From contig JAFGKO010000151.1 in assembly GCA_016928525.1 (NCBI GenBank), positions 1 to 14,547 on the forward strand: a stretch of 14,547 nt of DNA. The letters run 5' to 3'. Numbering within the stretch: position 1 is the stretch's first letter; each line of letters starts with the position of its first letter. Below the pieces are notes generated by a model that did no database searches, was not told the origin of the DNA, and worked only from the letters and a program-made list of their open reading frames with translations. The translations under genes and the position numbers were made by a program. The DNA is from Anaerolineales bacterium. GTDB lineage: Bacteria; Chloroflexota; Anaerolineae; Anaerolineales; Villigracilaceae. Shown here piece by piece: positions 6,025 through 12,205 of the stretch.

Positions 6025-6510
6025 ATGCACGAACCTCAACCAGACTGGCAGAGGAGCAAGATGGCGCGTATCTACCAGAGCTATCACTCCGCCATTCGCG
6101 CCCGCTCGGGAGAAGGGCAACCCTATATCATGCGGGCTTTCTATGCCGTCCTGGTGCACGAAGGATTGAAGGTGGAACAGCACGGACTTGAAATGGAAAC
6201 GCCTTTCGATCCCTGCATAGGCGCCGGCTACCTGCTGGTGGAACAGGCCATTGTGGTGGATTTGGTCTGCGTTCCCTACATCACCCCGGAGTTGATACTA
6301 CGCCGTTTCAGCGACATCCCACATGAACTTCGTGGAAAGTACGAACCGTTCCTGCTCAACTTTGGGAGCGCCGGCCCTCAAGGATATCCAGGCCCGATGG
6401 ATGAGACCTTATGGAATATCTTCAACGATCCTGACCTGGACGAGAGCCTGCCGAAGTTCCGGGGTTTCCTAACCCATAATCCGATCTTGATAGGAGAGAA
6501 CCATGAGTAA
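6025..6510 (+). CDS. GxxExxY-like protein, apparently without catalytic residues
   Basis: This 161-residue protein resembles the GxxExxY family, small proteins with a PD-(D/E)XK-like fold. Visible points are a helix with IMRAFYAVLVHEGLKVEQHG (about 35-54), a central strand pair YLLVEQAIVVDLVCV (about 69-83) that matches the family's D-l-V-E-x-x-i-v-v-E-l-K strand region, and FLLNFGS (about 109-115), the family's late LLiNFg motif. The ELK equivalent reads DLV, so the catalytic lysine is missing and nuclease activity is unlikely. The start at ATG 6025 has AAGGAG 5 nt upstream; ATG 6061, preceded by GAGGAG, is a second option. The frame is open further upstream but that part is not convincing. 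Its last 8 nt overlap the tyrosine recombinase gene, so translation is probably coupled. Family similarity is remembered, not searched. Confidence 0.5.
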   Translation: MHEPQPDWQRSKMARIYQSYHSAIRARSGEGQPYIMRAFYAVLVHEGLKVEQHGLEMETPFDPCIGAGYLLVEQAIVVDLVCVPYITPELILRRFSDIPHELRGKYEPFLLNFGSAGPQGYPGPMDETLWNIFNDPDLDESLPKFRGFLTHNPILIGENHE

Positions 6511-7420
6511 CGTTTTAGATGAATTCAAAAGTCATCTACAAGGCCAGGATGTCTCGCCCCAGACCGTCAAGGGCTACCTGGCCGACCTGCGCCAGTTCAA
6601 GGGCTGGTTTGAGAAGACCAACGGCGAAACCCTGACCGTCCAGCGCATCACGCCCACGGACGTGAAGGGCTACAAACACTTCCTGCTCAAAACCGAACGC
6701 CTCAAGGCCAGCACCGTCAACCGGAGGCTGGCGGCGCTCTCCGCCCTGACCCGTTGGGCACGCCGCAGCGGGCAGATCCAGGGCGACCCCACCGAACATA
6801 TCAAGAGCGTACCCACAGTGGCGCCCGGTCCCAAGTGGCTGGATAAGAAAGAGCAATATGACCTGTTTCGCGTCATCGAAAATGACCTGACCGTGGCCAG
6901 GGAAAGATTCACCAAACGCCGGGTCACCCGCCGGCGGGATGCTTCAATGGTCTTGTTCCTACTGCACACCGGCCTGCGCCTGAGCGAACTGGTGGGGCTG
7001 CGCATGAGCGATCTGCAGCTCTCCGAGCGCAAGGGCAGCCTGCTGGTCCAGCAGGGGAAGGGTAGTAAGCAACGCAGCGTGCCGCTCAACACTGAAGCGC
7101 GCAAAGCCTTGCGGGCCTGGATGGCGGTTCGACCTACCAGCGAGTTCTTGTGGACCAGTGTAGAAGACTCGCAGCCCAGTGCCCTGTGCGGGCGCACGGT
7201 GCAGCGTATCCTGCAGCGCTATGCCAAAGCGGCAAAGATCAAGGAATTGACCCCGCATATTTGCAGGCACACCTTCGCCAAGAACCTGGTCAACAACGAT
7301 GTCAGCCTGGAGAAAGTGGCGGCACTGTTGGGACATTCCAATCTGAACACCACCCGTATGTACATCACCCCCAGCGCCTACGATCTGGAACTGGCGGTGG
7401 AAGGACTGAGCGATTATTAG
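6503..7420 (+). CDS. Tyrosine recombinase, XerC/XerD-like
   Basis: This 305-residue site-specific recombinase has the usual two domains. The N-terminal SAM-like domain spans about 1-90 (TVKGYLADLRQFKGWF, STVNRRLAALSALTRWA). The catalytic domain follows, with R159 in GLRLSEL, K186 in GKGSKQRSVPL, H252 and R255 in PHICRHTFA, H278 in LLGHSNLNTT and the nucleophile Y287 in TRMYITPS. All residues of the R-K-H-R-H-Y set are present, so it should be active. The start overlaps the upstream gene by 8 nt (ATGAGTAA), with AGGAGAG just before it. It lies between partition and helicase genes, not at an element end, so a role in resolving replicon dimers is more likely than integration, although integration is not excluded. 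Confidence 0.92.
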   Translation: MSNVLDEFKSHLQGQDVSPQTVKGYLADLRQFKGWFEKTNGETLTVQRITPTDVKGYKHFLLKTERLKASTVNRRLAALSALTRWARRSGQIQGDPTEHIKSVPTVAPGPKWLDKKEQYDLFRVIENDLTVARERFTKRRVTRRRDASMVLFLLHTGLRLSELVGLRMSDLQLSERKGSLLVQQGKGSKQRSVPLNTEARKALRAWMAVRPTSEFLWTSVEDSQPSALCGRTVQRILQRYAKAAKIKELTPHICRHTFAKNLVNNDVSLEKVAALLGHSNLNTTRMYITPSAYDLELAVEGLSDY

Positions 7421-7435
7421 ATGAGGAGCACAACG

Positions 7436-7582
7436 ATGCTAATTAAACGAACCGCCGCCGAGGGCAAGTCGGCGGCACATTCCTACAACGCTGGTAGAGC
7501 GTCTATATCTTGCCGTGAGTATACCACCTTTCTGCGCCCCGATTTTTTATGCGACGATAAAAACGGAGGGCGCTCATGCTGA
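7436..7582 (+). CDS. 48-aa small protein coupled to the helicase gene
   Basis: I do not recognise this protein. It begins at ATG 7436 with GAGGAG 7 nt upstream, reads MLIKRTAAEGKSAAHSYNAG at its start, has three cysteines in its second half, and stops at TGA 7580-7582. The stop overlaps the ATG of the helicase gene by 7 nt (ATGCTGA), a classic coupling arrangement. A hairpin with an 8-bp stem (7454-7461 with 7469-7476) lies inside it. It may be a real small regulator or a leader peptide that sets helicase translation. It could also be a fortunate frame, since it is short. Confidence 0.45.
   Translation: MLIKRTAAEGKSAAHSYNAGRASISCREYTTFLRPDFLCDDKNGGRSC
7454..7476 (+). other. GC-rich stem-loop inside the 48-aa ORF
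   Basis: The arm 7454-7461 (GCCGCCGA) pairs with 7469-7476 (TCGGCGGC) around a 7-nt loop. There is no T-run, so it is unlikely to be a terminator. It could modulate translation of the leader ORF and the helicase. Confidence 0.4.
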
Positions 7583-8832
7583 CCCGGCGTATGCAAATCC
7601 AACGTATCGCTGACCGCCTGGCCGGCCTGGATGTGCAAGCCAGCGCCAAGGACTTCGGCTCGCCCTGGCTGCTGTGCTGGCAGGCGCTCGAGAAAGCCCA
7701 GCCAGGTAAGGAGCAGGAGGCCCTCTCCAAGGCTATCGAAGGATTGCCCGAGCAAAAGGATATCCTGGAGGCCATCCTGTCCACGCGACCCGGTTTTCGA
7801 CCCAGCATGCCCTCCCTGGGCGATATTGCTCCTGACCTGAAACCGATCGAATGGGTCTGGGACGGCTGGATCCCGCGCGGCATGATCACTGTCCTGGGCG
7901 CCTCCCAGGGCAGCGGCAAGTCCTTCGTGGCCACCGACCTGGCCTGGCGGGTCATCCATGACAAAGGGTTTCCGGATGGCGCGCCCGTGAAACGTCCCGG
8001 CGCCGGAGTGCTGTATGTGGACGCGGAAATGGTGCCCCAGATCCTGAACCAGCGCTGCCAGTACTACGGGTTGGACCGGGATAAGCTGTATGTGCTGCTG
8101 CCCGAACCCGGCGAGATGCTGGACCTGGGCAAGCCGTTCTACCGCGACCGGCTCAAGGAGATGGCCGATGAGCTGCATCCGGAGCTGATCATTATCGATT
8201 CGCTTTCATCCGTGCACACCAACGGACAGAACAACGTTGAGGATGTGCGTTCCCTGATCGGCTATTTGGTCCAGCTGGTGAAGGATGCCGACTGCGGCCT
8301 GGTGTTGATCCATCACATTCGCAAGCCGCCTGGCGGCCGGCGCATGCTGGAGGTCGACCTGGGGATGGAAGATTTGCTGGGTTCCGGCTACATCACCCAG
8401 CAGGCCCGAGTGGTGCTGGGGATGTACGTGGTGAAGACCGGCCCTGAGTTCGATCCGAACGGACCGCGGGAGTTCAAGGTGATCAAGAACAACCTGGGCC
8501 GGTATCCGGATCCGGTGGGGTTCAACTTCGTGTCCATGCACCCGGAAGGTGTGCGGCTGGAATGGAGCCAGGAAGCACCCAGCGCCTACAAGCCGCCAAC
8601 ACAACTTGACTTTTGCAAGGAATGGTTAGAGGATCTGCTGCAAGATGTCCCTGAAGGGATAAGGGTCATGGAAATTGTGAAAATGGGCGAAGAACAAGGT
8701 TTCAGCCGGCCAACCATATTTCGGGCTCGGGATAGATGGGACGGCAAGATCGAGAGCACAGAAGGACACAAGTCCCCCCGCAACCGCTGGAAGTGGGCCG
8801 GCGCCCCTACTCAGGAGGAAGAAGCTGAGTAG
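7576..8832 (+). CDS. RepA/DnaB-like replicative helicase-type AAA ATPase
   Basis: This 418-residue RecA-fold ATPase resembles plasmid RepA helicases (RSF1010 type) and the AAA_25 group. Walker A GASQGSGKS is at about 108-116, Walker B LIIIDSLSS at about 204-212, and LVLIHHIRK at about 242-250 matches the sensor region. DLLGSGYITQQARVV at about 266-280 matches the conserved Gly-Ser and Arg segment after it. An N-terminal region of about 90 residues has no clear fold. The last 75 residues (KEWLEDLL, then PTIFRARDRW and NRWKWA) look like a winged helix, as often seen at the end of such phage and plasmid ATPases. ATG 7576 has GGAGGG 5 nt upstream. With the primase downstream it supplies origin unwinding. 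A RadA/KaiC-like role is less likely because of the primase neighbour. Confidence 0.85.
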   Translation: MLTRRMQIQRIADRLAGLDVQASAKDFGSPWLLCWQALEKAQPGKEQEALSKAIEGLPEQKDILEAILSTRPGFRPSMPSLGDIAPDLKPIEWVWDGWIPRGMITVLGASQGSGKSFVATDLAWRVIHDKGFPDGAPVKRPGAGVLYVDAEMVPQILNQRCQYYGLDRDKLYVLLPEPGEMLDLGKPFYRDRLKEMADELHPELIIIDSLSSVHTNGQNNVEDVRSLIGYLVQLVKDADCGLVLIHHIRKPPGGRRMLEVDLGMEDLLGSGYITQQARVVLGMYVVKTGPEFDPNGPREFKVIKNNLGRYPDPVGFNFVSMHPEGVRLEWSQEAPSAYKPPTQLDFCKEWLEDLLQDVPEGIRVMEIVKMGEEQGFSRPTIFRARDRWDGKIESTEGHKSPRNRWKWAGAPTQEEEAE

Positions 8833-8833
8833 G
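8806..8833 (+). other. Inverted repeat over the helicase stop codon
   Basis: CCTACTCAG (ending 8814) pairs perfectly with CTGAGTAGG (8825-8833) around a 10-nt loop containing GGAGG. The TAG stop is inside the right arm. The loop holds a Shine-Dalgarno-like sequence, so it may affect translation or message stability. Confidence 0.45.
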
Positions 8834-8835
8834 AC

Positions 8836-8926
8836 TATCAAGAGTCTCAATAGTATCAAGTCTCAAGGGTGCGGAAGGCCAGAAGGCCTTGAGACTGTGA
8901 GACAGTGAGACTCTGAGACTCTTTTT
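8836..8926 (+). repeat. GTCTCA/TGAGAC repeat cluster with alternative hairpins and a terminal T-run
   Basis: TGAGAC starts at 8890, 8898, 8906 and 8914, an exact 8-bp period. Two inverted copies, GTCTCA, lie at 8844 and 8860 within a direct repeat TATCAAG..TCTCAA. AAGAGTCTCA (8840-8849) can pair with TGAGACTCTT (8914-8923), which runs into TTTTT. AGTCTCAAGG (8859-8868) can pair with CCTTGAGACT (8887-8896). AAGGCC (8875-8880) can pair with GGCCTT (8885-8890), which competes with the previous stem. It could be an attenuator between helicase and primase, or an iteron-type origin bound by a replication protein. The primase ATG is 11 bp after the cluster. Confidence 0.6.
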
Positions 8927-8936
8927 GGATATAAAG

Positions 8937-10127
8937 ATGATCGATCTCGAAGAACTTCGCAAGCGTGTGTCCTTGATTGCCCTGGCAGAGGAAGCCGGCG
9001 CTCACTTTGACGGGCCGCACCGGCTCTCCAGCCCCTGTCCGTTGCCGCGTCACGCTGGGGATCGCAGCAGCCGGGCCTTCACGATCTATGAGAATGGGCG
9101 CAAGTGGAAATGCCATTCGTCCTGCCCATCGGATGCCAACGGCGGGGATGTGATCGACTTCTACCGTTTCTGGAAAGGCGTGGATTTCAAGACGGCTGTG
9201 GCTGAGCTTTCTCAACGGATCGGTCTGGAAACGGAAAGCGAAATCACACCTGTGCTACCAGTGCCACCTACACCGGCGAGACCGGATCCAGCCTGGCACG
9301 CGCGGGCAGAGCAATTCGTTACCTGGGCTGAAAAGAATCTCAGAAGTGAAATCGGCGTCGGGGCGCGGGCTTACCTGGATAAAGAACGAGGGCTATCCCC
9401 GGAGACCTGCAAGGCTTTTCGGCTGGGCTACAACCCGAGAACACTGTATGACGATCCTGCCCGTTGGGGATTGGAGGGCAGGAAAATATGGTTACCTCGT
9501 GGGATCGTTATCCCCGGGTTCTGGGGTGGACAGCCCTGGTACGTCAAAGTACGCCGGCCGCTGCCAGGGGATCAGCTGGGAGAGTACATCGGAGCATGGA
9601 TATCCCGAGATGGCGCTGCGGATATCAAGTTCGGTGGTCCGCGCAGAGGGCGCACAGTGTTGTTTCGCTTGGAATTCGCCGATCACCTGCCTGTTCTGGT
9701 TCTGGCGGAGGGGGAGTGGGACGCCATGCTGCTATGGGAATACTGCCCTGATCTATGCGATGTGGGCACGCTGGGCGGGGCGGGGGCGCGCTTCGATGCC
9801 CTGGACCTGGCTATGCTGACCCGCTATCTGGCGGTGCTGGTGATCCATGATGACGACAAAGCCGGCCAGCAGGGGCGTGCCTACATCGAAGCCTTGAATG
9901 CCCGCAGCCAGCGCATCGTTCCGATCAAACCACCGGCGCATGACTTGACCGACTTTTGGAAAGCAGGCGGCGACTTGCGTGCCTGGATGGCCGAGCATGT
10001 GGCCGGTGCTTTGGAAGATGCGCTGCAAGGAATAGATGATCGATCCCCGGTAGTGGAGCGCTGGAAGTTGATCGCGGAACGGGCACGGGGCGAAGCAGAG
10101 GAGATCGAATTGCCAAAGGCAAAATAG
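8937..10127 (+). CDS. DNA primase with CHC2 zinc-finger and Toprim domains
   Basis: The protein of 396 residues should make RNA primers for replication of the element. Near the N-terminus a CHC2-type zinc site has C34, H39, C59 and C63 (from CPLPRH and WKCHSSC). It is followed by GGDVIDFYRFWKGVDFKTAVAEL, the usual tail of this domain. After a proline-rich linker at about 104-120, a central region precedes the Toprim domain: LAEGEWDAM near 256-264, with Glu258 and Asp262, and VIHDDDKAG near 302-310, with the Asp cluster that binds metal. ATG 8937 is preferred over TTG 8925, because the TTG lies in the T-run and has no ribosome site; the ATG has only a weak GGA upstream. It pairs functionally with the helicase gene just upstream. 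It is shorter than bacterial DnaG and lacks a C-terminal helicase-binding domain. Confidence 0.88.
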   Translation: MIDLEELRKRVSLIALAEEAGAHFDGPHRLSSPCPLPRHAGDRSSRAFTIYENGRKWKCHSSCPSDANGGDVIDFYRFWKGVDFKTAVAELSQRIGLETESEITPVLPVPPTPARPDPAWHARAEQFVTWAEKNLRSEIGVGARAYLDKERGLSPETCKAFRLGYNPRTLYDDPARWGLEGRKIWLPRGIVIPGFWGGQPWYVKVRRPLPGDQLGEYIGAWISRDGAADIKFGGPRRGRTVLFRLEFADHLPVLVLAEGEWDAMLLWEYCPDLCDVGTLGGAGARFDALDLAMLTRYLAVLVIHDDDKAGQQGRAYIEALNARSQRIVPIKPPAHDLTDFWKAGGDLRAWMAEHVAGALEDALQGIDDRSPVVERWKLIAERARGEAEEIELPKAK

Positions 10128-10157
10128 CAACAGATTACGATGATCGTTTCATCCAGG

Positions 10158-10187
10158 GACCGGCGAATTTGCCGGTCTTTGCTTTTT
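10158..10187 (+). terminator. Rho-independent terminator after the primase gene
   Basis: GACCGGC (10158-10164) pairs with GCCGGTC (10171-10177) around GAATTT, followed by TTTGCTTTTT. It separates the primase unit from the winged-helix / relaxation pair. A GCTTAC element like those of the 5.7-kb array occurs close after it, in a stretch (10128-10274) that otherwise holds no gene. Confidence 0.75.
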
Positions 10188-10274
10188 AAGCGACAGCTTA
10201 CGGATACCCCCTTTTCTAATTCAATACCATTCGCACTATGAACACAATCACATCAATTCACAAGGTGGCGTGCG

Positions 10275-10664
10275 ATGGCTAGAACACCGCAATACGAAAA
10301 GCTCTTGACTGAATTGGACGCTGGCGAGATGAGCGAGCTCGAACGCAAAGTTCTGGAAGTGCTCTTGAAAGCGCCGGGCGGTATTACCCGGCGCGGGTCG
10401 GTTCGGACGATCTACGGCATAGAAGCCCAGAGCAACCTGAGCAATGACCCCCATGACCGGAAAATCCGCAAGGCCATCGAGAACCTGCGCAAGCGCATGA
10501 TACCGATCGTTTCATCATCCGGAAAAGCCGGCTATCGCCTGGATACCAGCCCGGAAGCTATCCAGAACATGACCCGGGAATTGAAAAGCCGTATTGCGCA
10601 TCTGGAGCAGCGGCTCGAGGAAGCCTGCCAATTTTATGATCTACCGGGAGAGAATGAAAGGTGA
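10275..10664 (+). CDS. Winged-helix DNA-binding protein with C-terminal coiled coil
   Basis: The family is not identified by name. The 129-residue protein starts at ATG 10275 with AAGGTG 7 nt upstream. Residues about 18-92 fit a winged helix: LERKVLEVLLKAPGG, then KIRKAIENLRKRMIP and a strand pair VSSSGKAGYRL. Residues about 94-120 (EAIQNMTRELKSRIAHLEQRLEEA) form a heptad-like coiled coil, so it is probably a dimer. The gene overlaps the next one by 4 nt (GTGA), indicating a two-gene unit. Located after the primase, it could be an origin-binding initiator or a repressor. The choice cannot be made from sequence. Confidence 0.6.
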   Translation: MARTPQYEKLLTELDAGEMSELERKVLEVLLKAPGGITRRGSVRTIYGIEAQSNLSNDPHDRKIRKAIENLRKRMIPIVSSSGKAGYRLDTSPEAIQNMTRELKSRIAHLEQRLEEACQFYDLPGENER

Positions 10665-12013
10665 GCTTGAGATACTCCATTTATAAGGAACATGTCAGCC
10701 CGAAGAAAACCCCGGGATCGCTCTCTCACCTGTCCCTGCGTTGGGTACCAGAGACATTTCAAATCGGTGATCGGGTTTTGGTATTGGATCTGTTCAAACA
10801 TAGCCTTTCCACCAAAGATGGCCTGCCCCCGTATGCCCAGGCTCACATCATTGATTTGATCTCGGCGCAGCTGAAAAAGTACAGGCGTGATCCTTTTCTA
10901 TGGGTCTCTGTGGATTCGCCGGGTCAATGGTACCCTATCGAACTGATGCGATTGGTCCGCTATCGCATCCCAACCGTTATTCTACGGTCAAACGAAGACC
11001 CATTAGACACCTGGGAATTTCGGATCGGAAATGGCTATACAACCCCCAACCTGTTTCATCTAGCTGCCTTCGAACATCCTGATATTTCTCCCCCTTTTTC
11101 ACACGTTGACTACGGACTCAGCAAGGAAAGTGTCGTGCGCGTGTTGCGCATCCTGGCGCGCTTGAAGACCGCCCACACCAAAGAGATCACATCCCTGGTC
11201 GGCTACAGCAAAACCTACGTGCGAGGGCTTCTCAAAGAACTGCAATCCAAAGGTTTGATCGAATGGAAGCGTATCGGCAAATATGACGGCTGGGCGATCA
11301 AAACCCGGGGCATGCGCCTGGCACACCGTTCCTGGAATGTCCCCAAGGGGGCTCACTTCGCACAGTATCGCGGTGAAGTCCGTTACTCCGGAGAGCGCCA
11401 CCGGCGCGTTTCACGCATGTGGCGGGCCTGGCTGGAATCAGCCTATCCATATGTCGAGATCTGGGAATGCTGGACGGAAGTGCAGATGCGCCCGGGTATT
11501 CCCGACGGGTTGGCCTGGGGACGAAAGTCCGGACGCGAGATCCTGTTCTGGTTGGAAGTAGAGAGCGGGCATAGTTCCAGGCAAGTAATGGCCCGACAAT
11601 ACGGCAGGCGCTTGGACTTGGCGATAGAACACGTGCGAGCACGAGGCGTCGATGTTGTCTTCTGTCTTATGGGACCCCCCTGGGTCGTGAAGGCATTTGC
11701 CTGGAACCTGAGTGGATCGTATTACTTCCGGCAGAAACATTTCGCCATCATCGGGCATGACTGGCGGGACTTTGGCCATTTACCGGTCTCCGAATCGGGA
11801 AATTATTTCCAGGACCTGGATCACTCTGAAACCCGTTTGCAGATCAGGTCTCAACATACCGAAGGATTGTCCTTTGACCCAACCAACTATCCACGCCGGC
11901 ACAAGAAAAAGAAGGGCTCAAAGCAACCTAAACAGAAATCCAACAAGCCCAGATACACCAGTCCAACCTACGATGAAGAATTTTATTGGGAGAGCGATCC
12001 CAACGACAGGTAG
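10661..12013 (+). CDS. Replication-relaxation (Replic_Relax)-like protein
   Basis: The 450-residue protein starts at GTG 10661, overlapping the previous stop by 4 nt, with GGGAGAG about 12 nt upstream. An unassigned N-terminal domain (about 1-155) is followed by a winged helix near 158-230 (VVRVLRILARLKTAHTKEI, then YVRGLLKELQSKGLIEW). A nuclease-like domain near 240-350 has WTEVQMR, IPDGLAWG and FWLEVESGHSS, an E, D, E-x-E set like that of PD-(D/E)XK enzymes. The order of winged helix, DG and LEVE followed by a helix with RQ and Y is that of the Replic_Relax family, proteins linked to plasmid replication and relaxation. The last 45 residues are very basic (KKKKGSKQPKQKS) and then acidic. It may nick or bind the origin. 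Enzymatic activity is unproven. Confidence 0.65.
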   Translation: MSLRYSIYKEHVSPKKTPGSLSHLSLRWVPETFQIGDRVLVLDLFKHSLSTKDGLPPYAQAHIIDLISAQLKKYRRDPFLWVSVDSPGQWYPIELMRLVRYRIPTVILRSNEDPLDTWEFRIGNGYTTPNLFHLAAFEHPDISPPFSHVDYGLSKESVVRVLRILARLKTAHTKEITSLVGYSKTYVRGLLKELQSKGLIEWKRIGKYDGWAIKTRGMRLAHRSWNVPKGAHFAQYRGEVRYSGERHRRVSRMWRAWLESAYPYVEIWECWTEVQMRPGIPDGLAWGRKSGREILFWLEVESGHSSRQVMARQYGRRLDLAIEHVRARGVDVVFCLMGPPWVVKAFAWNLSGSYYFRQKHFAIIGHDWRDFGHLPVSESGNYFQDLDHSETRLQIRSQHTEGLSFDPTNYPRRHKKKKGSKQPKQKSNKPRYTSPTYDEEFYWESDPNDR

Positions 12014-12205
12014 TTCAAATCCGGATATCTCTACCCAAAAAGGCAAATGTTGATGAACTAGTAAAGGTGGCGGGAGGGGGGGGCAGTCGACAGCCTGAAA
12101 AGTAGGCAAAAAGCTAACAGTTGGTATTTCCAAAAACCGATGCACAGAGATTAGAAATTGATGCCGTATCGGTATTGTGGCTTTATGGACTTGTGCTTAG
12201 AAGAA
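12014..12205. other. Intergenic region between convergent genes, with an 8-G run
   Basis: I see no gene and no strong terminator for either converging gene here. Features visible are an 8-G run at 12076-12083 and a weak hairpin GCCT...AGGC near 12092-12106. This is where the GC-rich replication module changes to AT-rich sequence, so an element boundary could lie here. Confidence 0.4.

Noticed and set aside
5749..6183. 144-aa minus-strand ORF
   Set aside because: Antisense to the array and the GxxExxY-like gene, low-complexity reading, no ribosome site or motif.
8925..8936. TTG start of the primase at 8925
   Set aside because: It lies inside the T-run of the terminator-like structure and has no ribosome site; ATG 8937 is preferred.
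12014..12034. TTCAAAT-CC sequence like a tRNA T-arm followed by ACCCA, possible att site in a tRNA 3' end
   Set aside because: The T-stem does not pair with the preceding bases, the acceptor end would not close with a normal first base pair, and CCA is out of register by one.
12076..12083. Run of eight G as a phase-variation tract
   Set aside because: It is intergenic and not near a start codon or promoter that I can support; sequencing error is equally possible.
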